The notes beneath the pieces are model-generated. The model was given only the letters and a program-made list of their open reading frames with translations. It ran no database searches and was not told where the DNA came from. Of a DNA stretch of 64,000 nt, positions 36,601 through 48,600 are shown one piece after another (the stretch's first letter is position 1; each line of letters opens with the position of its first letter). The stretch comes from Sciurus carolinensis (Eukaryota > Chordata > Mammalia > Rodentia > Sciuridae), in contig NC_062218.1 of NCBI RefSeq assembly GCF_902686445.1, positions 558,001 through 622,000 on the forward strand, read 5' to 3'. The translations under genes and the position numbers were made by a program.

Positions 36601-39600
36601 TGCTGTGCCAGCTGTGCTGTGAGTCAGTGCAGAGCCCAGTCCTCACAGGTCTGTGCACTTCTGTGCCAGCTGTGCTGTGAGTCAGTGCAGAGCCCAGTCC
36701 TCACAAGTCTGTGCACTGCTGTGCCAGCTGTGCTGTGAGTCAGTGCAGAGCCCAGTCCTCACAGGTCTGTGCACTGCTGTGCCAGCTGTGCCGGGAGTCA
36801 GTGCAGAGCCCAGTCCTCACAAGTCTGTGCACTTCTGTGCCAGCTGTGCTGTGAGTCAGTGCAGAGCCCTGTCCTCACAAGTCTGTGCACTTCTGTGCCA
36901 GCTGTGCTGTGAGTCAGTGCAGAGCCCAGTCCTCACAAGTCTGTGCACTTCTGTGCCAGCTGTGCTGTGAGTCAGTGCAGAGCCCAGTCCTCACAAGTCT
37001 GTGCACTTCTGGGCCAGCTGTGCTGTGAGTCAGTGCAGAGCCCAGTCCTCACAGGTCTGTGCACTTCTGTGCCAGCTGTGCCAGGAGTCAGTGCAGAGCT
37101 GAGTCCTCACAGGTCTGTGCACTTCTGTGCCAGCTGTGCTGTGAGTCAGTGCAGAGCCCAATCCTCACAAGTCAGTGCACTTCTGTGCCAGCTGTGCTGT
37201 GAGTCAGTGCAGAGCCCAGTCCTCACAAGTCTGTGCACTTCTGTGCCAGCTGTGCCGGGAGTCAGTGCAGAGCCCAGTCCTCACAAGTCTGTGCACTTCT
37301 GTGCCAGCTGTGCTGTGAGTCAGTGCAGAGCCCAGTCCTCACAAGTCTGTGCACCTCTGTGCCAGCTGTGCTGTGAGTCAGTGCAGAGCCCAGTCTTCAC
37401 AGGTCTGTGCATCTCTGTGCCAGCTGTGCTGTGAGTCAGTGCAGAGCTCAGTCCTCACAGGTCTGTGCACTTCTGTGCCAGCTGTGCCAGGAGTCAGTGC
37501 AGAGCCCAGTCCTCACAAGTCTGTGCACTTCTGTGCCAGCTGTGCTGTGAGTCAGTGCAGAGCTCAGTCCTCACAAGTCTGTGCACTTCTGTGCCAGCTG
37601 TGCTGTGAGTCAGTGCAGAGCCCAGTCCTCACAGGTCTGTGCATCTCTGTGCCAGCTGTGCTGTGAGTCAGTGCAGAGCTCAGTCCTCACAGGTCTGTGC
37701 ACTTCTGTGCCAGCTGTTCTGTGAGTCAGTGCAGAGCCCAGTCCTCACAGGTCTGTGCACCTCTGTGCCAGCTGTGCTGTGAGTCAGTGCAGAGCCCAGT
37801 CCTCACAGGTCTGTGCACTTCTGTGCCAGCTGTGCCAGGAGTCAGTGCAGAGCCCAGTCCTCACAAGTCTGTGCACTTCTGTGCCAGCTGTGCTATGAGT
37901 CAGTGCAGAGCCCAGTCCTCACAAGTCTGTGCACTTCTGTGCCAGCTGTTCTGTGAGTCAGTGCAGAGCCCAGTCCTCACAGGTCTGTGCACCTCTGTGC
38001 CAGCTGTGCTGTGAGTCAGTGTAGAGCCCAGTCCTCACAGGTCTGTGCACTTCTGTGCCAGCTGTGCCAGGAGTCAGTGCAGAGCCCAGTCCTCACAAGT
38101 CTGTGCACTTCTGTGCCAGCTGTGCCGGGAGTCAGTGCAGAGCCCAGTCCTCACAAGTCTGTGCACTGCTGTGCCAGCTGTGCCAGGAGTCAGTGCAGAG
38201 CCCAGTCCTCACAAGTCTGTGCACTGCTGTGCCAGCTGTGCTGTGAGTCAGTGCAGAGCTCAGTCCTCACAAGTCTGTGCACTGCTGTGCCAGCTGTGCT
38301 GTGAGTCAGTGCAGAGCCCAGTCCTCACAAGTCTGTGGACTGCTGTGCCAGCTGTGCCGGGAGTCAGTGCAGAGCCCAGTCCTCACAGGTCTGTGCACTT
38401 CTGTGCCAGCTGTGCCGGGAGTCAGTGCAGAGCCCAGTCCTCACAGGTCTGTGCACTTCTGTGCCAGCTGTGCCGGGAGTCAGTGCAGAGCTCAGTCCTC
38501 ACAAGTGTGTGCACTGCTGTGCCAGCTGTGCTGTGAGTCAGTGCAGAGCCCAGTCCTCACAAGTCTGTGCACTTCTGTGCCAGCTGTGCCAGGAGTCAGT
38601 GCAGAGCTCAGTCCTCACAGGTCTGTGCACTTCTGTGCCAGCTGTGCCGGGAGTCAGTGCAGAGCCCAGTCCTCACAAGTCTGTGCACTTCTGTGCCAGC
38701 TGTGCCAGGAGTCAGTGCAGAGCCCCGTCCTCACAAGTCTGTGCACTTCTGTGCCAGCTGTGCTGTGAGTCAGTGCAGAGCCCAGTCCTCACAAGTCTGT
38801 GCACTGCTGTGCCAGCTGTGCTGTGAGTCAGTGCAGAGCCCAGTCCTCACAAGTCTGTGCACTTCTGTGCCAGCTGTGCCAGGAGTCAGTGCAGAGCCCA
38901 GTCCTCACAGGTCTGTGCACTTCTGTGCCAGCTGTGCTGTGAGTCAGTGCAGAGCCCAGTCCTCACAAGTCAGTGCACTTCTGTGCCAGCTGTGCTGTGA
39001 GTCAGTGCAGAGCCCAGTCCTCACAAGTCTGTGCACTGCTGTGCCAGCTGTGCCGGGAGTCAGTGCAGAGCCCAGTCCTCACAGGTCTGTGCACTTCTGT
39101 GCCAGCTGTGCCGGGAGTCAGTGCAGAGCCCAGTCCTCACAGGTCTGTGCACTTCTGTGCCACCTGTGCCAGGAGTCAGTGCAGAGCTCAGTCCTCACAG
39201 GTCTGTGCACTTCTGTGCCAGCTGTGCCAGGAGTCAGTGCAGAGCCCAGTCCTCACAAGTCTGTGCACTTCTGTGCCAGCTGTGCCAGGAGTCAGTGCAG
39301 AGCCCAGTCCTCACAAGTCTGTGCACTGCTGTGCCAGCTGAGCTGTGAGTCAGTTCAGAGCCCAGTCCTCACAAGTCTGTGCACTGCTGTGCCAGCTGTG
39401 CTGTGAGTCAGTGCAGAGCCCAGTCCTCACAAGTCTGTGCACTGCTGTGCCAGCTGTGCCAGGAGTCAGTGCAGAGCCCAGTCCTCATAAGTCTGTGCAC
39501 TGCTGTGCCAGCTGTGCTGTGAGTCAGTTCAGAGCCCAGTCTTCACAAGTCTGTGCACTGCTGTGCCAGCTGTGCTGTGAGTCAGTGCAGAGCCCAGTCC

Positions 39601-42600
39601 TCACAAGTCTGTGCACTGCTGTGCCAGCTGTGCCAGGAGTCAGTGCAGAGCCCAGTCCTCACAAGTCTGTGCACTGCTGTGCCAGCTGTGCTGTGAGTCA
39701 GTTCAGAGCCCAGTCCTCACAAGTCTGTGCACTGCTGTGCCAGCTGTGCTGTGAGTCAGTGCAGAGCCCAGTCCTCACAAGTCTGTGCACTGCTGTGCCA
39801 GCTGTGCCAGGAGTCAGTGCAGAGCCCAGTCCTCACAAGTCTGTGCACTGCTGTGCCAGCTGTGCTGTGAGTCAGTGCAGAGCTCCGTCCTCACAGGTCT
39901 GTGCACTTCTGTGCCAGCTGTGCTGTGAGTCAGTGCAGAGCCCAGTCCTCACAGGTCTGTGCACTTCTGTGCCAGCTGTGCCAGGAGTCAGTGCAGAGCT
40001 GAGTCCTCACAAGTCTGTGCACTTCTGTGCCAGCTGTGCCAGGAGTCAGTGCAGAGCCCAGTCCTCACAAGTCTGTGCACTGCTGTGCCAGCTGTGCTGT
40101 GAGTCAGTGCAGAGCTCCGTCCTCACAGGTCTGTGCACTTCTGTGCCAGCTGTGCTGTGAGTCAGGGCAGAGCCCAGTCCTCACAGGTCTGTGCACTTCT
40201 GTGCCAGCTGTGCCAGGAGTCAGTGCAGAGCCCAGTCCTCACAAGTCTGTGCACTTCTGTGCCAGCTGTGCCAGGAGTCAGTGCAGAGCCCAGTCCTCAC
40301 AAGTCTGTGCACTTCTGTGCCAGCTGTGCCAGGAGTCAGTGCAGAGCCCAGTCCTCACAGGTCTGTGCACTTCTGTGCCAGCTGTGCCAGGAGTCAGTGC
40401 AGAGCCCAGTCCTCACAAGTCTGTGCACTGCTGTGCCAGCTGTGCCAGGAGTCAGTGCAGAGCCCAGTCCTCACAAGTCTGTGCACTTCTGTGCCAGCTG
40501 TGCCAGGAGTCAGTGCAGAGCCCAGTCCTCACAAGTCAGTGCACTTCTGTGCCAGCTGTGCTGTGAGTCAGTGCAGAGCTCAGTCCTCACAGGTCTGTGC
40601 ACTTCTGTGCCAGCTGTGCTGTGAGTTAGTGCAGAGCCCAGTCCTCACAGGTCTGTGCACTTCTGTGCCAGCTGTGCCAGGAGTCAGTGCAGAGCCCAGT
40701 CCTCACAAGTCTGTGCACTGCTGTGCCAGCTGTGCTGTGAGTCAGTGCAGAGCCCAGTCCTCACAAGTCTGTGCACTGCTGTGCCAGGTGTGCTGTGAGT
40801 CAGTGCAGAGCCCCGTCCTACAGCAGCTTGTCCAGCGGCACTTTTCCCATATCACGGGAGAAAGTAATACCTGCAGGGAGGGGAGAAAGGAGGGCCTTGT
40901 GCCTTGGCGCCTGATCCCTGGCTGCTGTGGTCACTGAGGTTCAACAGGCCTGAGCAGGCTGCCCTGCTGAGGCTCCGTCAGGGTGGCGGAATCCCTGTGC
41001 TCAGGCGTCTCCTGCCACTCTGCCTGTTGATGAGCTGGGCCTCCATTTCTCCTGCTCTCTGGGGTTTCTGGGAGGGTCCCATGGGCACAGCACGAGCACT
41101 GGAGCAGCTGGGCTGAGGGAGGGCACCTGCTCCCAGGAGCAGCCAGCGCCACCGCCCTCGGCTCCTGGCGCTCCTGCGTGGGGGCGTTTCAACCTTGGCC
41201 TTTGTTTGCGTTTTTCTGAGGGCAGAGGCTGCTGACCTTGGCCTTTGCGTGTCTCCTGTTACGTGCAGTCGGCTCTGCTGCCATGTGGGGCCTGCTCTCC
41301 TGGGGCCGGGCGAGGCACAGCCCTTTCCTAGGTGCGGGTGTGGCCCCCTCCTCTTTGGGCCTGGCCTCTTGCTGGCCCTGGCAGCACCTGAAGGGCAGTT
41401 GTCCCCCTCCAGTGAAGATCGGTCCTCTTGGGCTCACTCTTGTTCTTCCTTCAGTGGTGTGTGCCTTTTCGTCCACCCCTTGCTAGAGATTTTGTCTTCC
41501 TGCCGGTCTCCTGTGCTGCAGGTACTCGGACAGTGGCCCTCATTGGCTCTGTTGCCAGTGTGAGTGACCCGATGCCCCTGCCCACTCTTGTGCCTCCGGC
41601 TGCTCTGATGCCACTGGGTAAAGACTCTGGCGCAGTTCCCGAGGGCTTGCTCAGCCGCTGTGCCGCTTCTCACTCTGCCTTCTGTCTTGTGGATGTGTCA
41701 CTGCTACCCATCCTGGTGGCTGCTGCTGTTCTGTGCGTCTTGGGGCCTGGTCCTGCTGGCCTCCAGCTCTGCCCTTGCCCACCGGAGAGCTGTCTGGAAG
41801 TCACTGCAGCACTGGCTGCTGCATTGCCAGCCCATCGGGCATCACTTTGTTATTTAATCATCAATTTAAGGAAAGCTTGCTTAAGAGGTGCCATACACTG
41901 TCACAGACTTAAAGCGTCATTTTTAATGAAATTAAGCTTCTAAAGTGTTCTTAATAAAATAGAATCCAGGTGTCTGTTGAACCCTCCGTCCATCCAGCAC
42001 CAGTGTGGGGACTCTGCAAGGAGGGGCCACGAGAAAAGGAAGGGCAACTCCAGAGGCTGCTGTCCCGAGCAGCCGCCTCAGGACCAGCACTGCGGGGAGC
42101 GCCCCCCGCAGCACGGAGACCCCGAGGCCTGCCGCGCACATGGGCTGCACGCCCACTTTGCCCCACACCCAGGTAAGCCCACGCCTTTCTGAGCACTTGA
42201 CCGATGCTCACGGTGTTTGCTGCGCCCGTGAGGTTCCTCCTGTTGCCTTCGGGTTTACTTACCTGCCTGAAGTACCTCAGGGAGGCCTCGAGTGCACTGA
42301 GATCTGTGACCCTCGCGCGTTGGGGACCCTGGTGTGCACACACTTGGTGCTGTTCTGTGCTCACGCTTGGCACGCTCGTCCCTGCCTCTCTCCCCTCTTC
42401 CACGTGCCTCGGCTGCGCTGCAGCTGGGGTCTCGATGTCAGAATCAGCACAGCTGACAGGGAGAGTCTTGTGCATCTGTGTGGTCCAAGTGTCATGCCGG
42501 GCACTCAGGCTGAGCTCATGGGGCCTTTGGGGCCAGGACGGCCAGCAGTGACCTGGCCAGGTGGCCCTTTGCTGCCACAGGGCATGGCTTGTGGTTCTAG

Positions 42601-45600
42601 TTCTGGGGCGGTGGTCGAGGCCAGGGGTGTGCTTCTGCCCACGCCTCCTGCTCTCATGGCCCTTCCCGGGATGAGGAGCGTCCACCTGTGTCCTGCACCC
42701 CTGGCACCTTGGTCAGCAGAGTGCCCAGGACCCGCCCTTTCCATCAACTGTAGAGTGCATCCCTTCCTCTCTTGGGGAGGGCACACGTGCTGCATGTCCT
42801 CCGAGCTCCGGGAGCATCCATGAATTACTCCAGCTGAACACTCGTGGAAATGCCCACCATGCTGCAGGTTCCTGTCTGCTGCGTCCAGGTGCCCAAGGCT
42901 CCTGTTGGACCACCTTTGCTCCTTTGTGCCCCTTGGCTGTCCTGCCTCCTGCGTGTGTGCATGCATGTGTACACAGCTGTGTGCACACACACAACTTGTG
43001 AAATGGTACTGTTGGTCCCTGGCCCTGAGATTCGGGTGCGGTGAGCTCCTCTCTGTTGCAGACTCCACGGACATCGAGGACTCTGTCTCCTCGTCTCAGA
43101 AGTCAAGCGTGTCATCACAGAAGGCCCTGAATCCCGTGCCTGTTCCTGAGAAGTACAGGAAGAGGAGGATGCCTGGCGGGCGGTTCCAGGCACCCTCCGA
43201 CTGGGAGTGTCTGAGCTGCAGCCTGGAGCAGAGTCCCAGCGGGCCGGGCAGCTCCGAGGGCAGGACCCACAGGGCCTTTTCTCACTCGGAGGCTTCGGAG
43301 ACCCAGGAGCAGATATCTCACAGCACAAGCGACACCAGAGTGGTGAGCTGGGGTGGGAGGCGGGCAACCGGGTCGGGCCTGGTCTGTGGACAGCGAAGGC
43401 GGCCCTCGAGTCTGCTGCTCCTTGGCGCTTGCCCCTGCTCCACTGTTCCCTAGGTGCCCCGTGTGGGCAGCGGAAACGCAGCCACACGTTAGAGCTGCGT
43501 TTCAGTCAGCGTTTCCCTGCTGTGACTCAAAGACCCAACCACAGCCACTGTAGAGGAGGGAAGGCTTCTCTGGGGCTCCGTTTCAGAGGTCTCAGTTCAC
43601 AGACAGCTGACTCCATTCCTCAGGGCTCGAGGTGAGGCAGGACATCATGGTGGAAGAGTGTGGCAGAGGGAGGCAAAGCGTGTGGTAACTAGGGAGCAGA
43701 GAGTTTCTACTCTCCAGATACAAAACATACCCCGTAGCCACGCCCTGGCACTTCAGCTACCACTCGGTTAATCCCACGGGGGAGTAAACCACTGATTGGG
43801 TTAAAATTCTTGTAACCCAGTTGTTTTTCCTCTGAACCTTCCTGCAGTATCTCACATTGAGCTTTTGGGGGACACCTCACATCTAAACCATAACATTCTG
43901 CCCCCGGCCCCCAAAAGCTCACAACCATCTTACAATGCAAAATGGATTTTGTCCATTTCCAAGAGTCCCCACAGTCTCAACAGTTCAAGATTGCTCAAAG
44001 TTCAATCCAAAGTCGTCTTTGGAGCTCCTGTAAAATTAAAAACAATTTACAAGTATCTAATATGTAATGGCAGAGAGCAAACATTTCTATTCAAAAAATA
44101 GAGACATAGAAAGAAGGGATAGGACCAAAGCAAGACCCAAGTACAATGGGCAAGAAAGTCCCATAGCTCCACCTCCATAACCTAGGCTGTGCAGCATCAT
44201 GATGTCCTCTCTCCAAAGGGCTAGTGTGCACTGTCCCCGTGGACTTGTTGGTTGCAGCCCAGGTGGCCTTTCTGTTGGCTTCTCTCTGCTCTATTCCTGC
44301 AGCTTTCTGTGGACAGTGTCCCACGTTACTGGCATTTCTTCATCTGGGGGTCTCCACTGCAGTTGCCTCCTCCTCACGTCTCCACACCTTGCCTTCTCAG
44401 AGGGGCCTCGGGGCTCCAACCCTGCTGCGCTTTGCCTGGCTTCCCAGGCCTTCCTTGGAAATCTTTTTTTTTTTTGATTTAAAAATATTTTTACAAACAC
44501 ATTTTGATTCATTGACACAAATGGGGTACAACTTTTCATTTCTTTGGTTGTACACAATGTATATTCACGCCATTCTTCTAATCACACATACATAGTGTAA
44601 TACTGTCTGTTTCACTCTACTGTTTTTCCATTCCCACCCCCTCCCACCCCATTTTCCTCTACACCATCCAAAGTTCTTTCATCCTTCTCTTCCCCCTGCC
44701 ACCCCCCATCGTTATATATCGTCATGCACTTATCAGAAAAAATGTTTGGCCTTTGGTTTTTGGTCTTGGCCTATTTCACTTAGCATGATATTTTCCAACT
44801 TCATCCATTTACCAGCAAATGCTATAATTTATTCTTCTTTATGGTTGAGTAATATTCCATTGTGTATATATACCACAGTTTCTTTATCCATTCATCAATT
44901 GAATGGCATCTAGGTTGGTTCCACAATCTGGCTATTGTGAATTGAACAACTATGAACATTGATGTGGCTGCATCACTGTAGTATGTTGATTTTAATTCCT
45001 TTGGGTATAAAACAAGGAGTGGGATAGCTGGTTAAAATGGTGGTTCCATTCCAAGTTTTCTGAGGAATCTCCATACTGCTTTCCAGAGTGGCTGTACCAA
45101 TTTGCAACTCCACCAGCAATGTATGATGAGTGTGCCTTTTTCCCCATATCCACATCAACACTTATTATTGCTTGTGTTCTCGATAATAGCGATTCTAATT
45201 GGAGTTAGATGAAATCTTAGGGTGGTTTCAATTTGCATTTCTCTAATTACTAGGGATGATGAGCACTTTTTCATATATTTGTTGATCACCCGTATATCTC
45301 CTGTGAAGGGTCTGCCCAGTTCCTTAGCCCATTTATTGATTGGGTTCTTTGTATTTTGGGTGTAAAGCTTTTTAAATTCTTTATAAACTTTGGAGATGAG
45401 TGCTCTGTCTGAAGTGTGTGTGGAAAAGATTTTCTCCCACTCTGTAGGCTCTCTTTACACATTGATTGTTTCCTGCGCCAAGAAAAATCTTTTTAGTTTG
45501 AATCTCTCCCATTTATTGATTCTTGCTTTTATTTCTTGTGCTATGGGGGTCTTGTTAAGGAAGTCTGGTCCTAAGCCAACGTGATGGAGATTCGGGCCTA

Positions 45601-48600
45601 CTTTTTCTTCTATTTGGTGAAGGGTCTCAGATCTAATTCCTCGATCCTTGATTCTTTTTGAGTTGAGTTTTGTGCAGGGTGAGAGATAGGGGTTTAGTTT
45701 CATTTTACTACATACGGATTTCCAGTTTTGCCAGCACCATTTGTTGAAGAGGCTATCTTTTCTCCATTATAAGTTTTTGGCACCCTTGTCTAGTATGAGG
45801 TTACTATATTTATGTGGGTATGTCTCTGTGTCTTCTATTCTGTACCATTGATCTACCTGCCTATTTTGATGCCAATACCATGCCGTTTCTGTTACTATTA
45901 CTCTATAGTAGTGTTTAAGGTCTGGTATTGTGATACCTCCTGCATTGCTCTTCCTGCCCAGGTTTGTTTTGGCTATTCTGGGTCTTTTGTTCTTCCAGAT
46001 GAATTTCATGATTGCTTTCTCTATTTCTATGAGAAATATTACAGGGATTTTAATTGGAATTGCATTAAATCTCTATAGCGCCTTTGGAAGTATGGCCATT
46101 TTGATAATATTAACTCTGCTTATCCAAGAACATGGGAGATCTTCCATCTTCTAAGGTCTTCCTCAATTTCTTTCTTCAGTGTTTTGTAGTTTTCGTTGTA
46201 GAGATCTTTCACCTCCTTGGTTAGATTGATTCCCAAATATTTTATTTTATTTTGTTTTGAGGCTATTGAGAATGGAGTTGTTTTCCTCATTTCCCTTCAG
46301 ATGTTTCATTGCTTATGTATAAAAATGCTTAAATTTATGTGTGTTGACTTTATAACCTGCTATTTTGCTGAATTCATTGATGAGGTCTAGAAGTTTTCTG
46401 GAGGAGGTTTTTGGATCCTCTAAATAGAGAATCATGTCATCAGCAAATAGTGACAGCTTGAGTTTCTCTTTTCCTATTTGTATCCCTTTAATTTCTTTAG
46501 TCTGTCTAATTGCTCTGGCTAGTATTTCAAGTACGATGTTGAATAGAAGTGGTGAAAGAGGACATCCCTGTCTTGTTCCTGTTTTTAAAGGAAATGGTTT
46601 CAGTTTTTCTCCATTAAGAATGATGTTGGCCATGGGCTTAGCATAAATAGCTTTTACAATTTTCAGGTATATTCCTACTATCCCTGTTTTTTCTAGCATT
46701 TTGAGCATGAAAGGGTATTGTATTTTATCGAATGTTTTTTCTGGGTCAATTGAAATAACCATATGATTCTTATCCTTAAGTCTATTGACATGATGGATTA
46801 CATTTATTGATTTACAGATGTTAAACCATCCTTGCATTCCAGGGATGAACCCCACTTGATCGTGGTGCACAATTTTCTTAATATGTTTTTGGATACAGTT
46901 TGCCAGTATTTTGTTAAGGATCTTTGCATCTATATTCATCAAGGATGTAGGTCTAAAATTTTCTTTCCTTGATGTGTCTTTTCCTGGTTTGGTTATGAGG
47001 GTGATATTAGCCTCATAGAATGAGTTTGGTAGGGTATCCTCTTTTTCTATTTCCTGGATTCTTTGAGAAGTATTGGAATGAGTTCTTCTTTGAAGGTCTT
47101 GTAGAACTCGGCTGAGAATCCGTCTGGTCCTGGGCTTTTCTTGGATGGTAGGCTTTTGATGGCTTCTTCTATTTCATTGCTTGATATTGATCTGTTTAAA
47201 TTGTGTATGTCCTCCTGGTTCTGTTTGGGAGGAGCATATGTCTCTAGAAATTTGTTGATGTCTTTGGTATTTTCTATTTTGTTGGAATATAGTTTTTCAA
47301 AGTAGTTTCTCATTATCTTATGTATCTCAGTGGCGTCTGTTGTGATATTTCCTCTGTCATCATGAAGTTTAGTAATTTGAGTTTTCTCTCTCCTCTTTGT
47401 TAGTGTGGCTAAGGTTCTATTTTGTTTACTTTTTCAAACAACCAACTTTTTGTTTTGTCAATTCTTTGAATTGTTTCTTTTGTTTCAATTTCATTGATTT
47501 CAGCTCTGATTTTAATTATTTCCTGTCTTCTACTACTGTTGGTGTTGTTCTGTTCTTCTTTTCCTAAGGCTTTGAGCTGTAATGTTAGGTCATTTAGTTG
47601 CTGACTTTTCATTCTTTTCTGGAATGCGCTCCATGCAATGAACTTTCCTCTTAGTACCACTTTCATAGTGTCCCAGAGATTTTGATATGTTGTATCATCG
47701 TTCTCATTGACCTCTAAGAATTTTTTTATCTCCTCCCTGATGTTTTCTGTTGTCCATGTTTCATTCAATAGCATATTATTTAGTCTCCAGGTGTTGGAGT
47801 AATTTCTGTTTTTTATTTTGTCATTGATTTCTACTCTCAGTCAATTATGATCTGATAGAACACAAGGCAGTATCTCTATTTTTTTGCATTTCCTAAGGGC
47901 TGCTTTGTGGCATAACATATGGTCTATTTTTGAGAAGGTTCCATGTGCTGCTGAGAAGAAAGTGAATCCGCTCGTTGATGGATGGAATATTTATATATGT
48001 CTACTAAGTCTAGGTTATTGATTGTGTTATTGAGTTCTGTGGTTTCTTTGTTTGGTTTTTGTTTGGACAATCTATCTGGTGGTGACAGCGATGTGTTAAT
48101 GTCACCCAGAATTATTGTGTTGTGGTCTATGTGCTTCCTGAAATTGAGAAGGATTTGTTTGATGGACAGGGATGCACCATTGTTTGGGGCATAAATATTT
48201 ATGATCATTATGTCTTTCTGAATTATGGTTCCCTTAAGCAGTATGAAATGTCCTTCTTTATCCCTTCTGACTAACTTTGGTTTGAAGTCCACTTTATCTG
48301 ATATAAGAATGGAAACTCCCGCTTTTTTACTGAGTCCATGTGCATGGTAGGCTTTTTCCCATCCTTTCACCTTTAGTCTGTGGATGTTTTTTTCTATGAG
48401 ATGAGTCTCTTGCAGGCAGCATTTTGGTTCTTTTTAATCCATTCTGCCAGTCTATGTCTTTTGATTGATGAGTTTAGGCCATTAATGTTCAGGGTTATTA
48501 TTGAGATATGATTTGTATTCCCAGTCATTTGGCTTGTTTTTGGTTTTTAAGTTAGCTGGGTTTCTCCTTTGATTGGTTTTTCCTTTAAGGTAGTTCCTCC

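Noticed and set aside
40797..40860. A CEP72 micro-exon reading [13 protein letters not shown] at the 3' edge of the 58-bp array, as a possible source of the repeat
   Set aside because: It resembled human ESRHLLSPQLVQ, but it has no usable acceptor or GT donor. The true match ([14 protein letters not shown]) is encoded by exon 6 when spliced at 41962/41963 in the correct phase.
35678..40937. Many Cys/Ser-rich open frames on the + strand
   Set aside because: The 58-bp unit rotates all frames and lacks stops except in one class. Only the part before 35808 is coding, as CEP72 exon 5.
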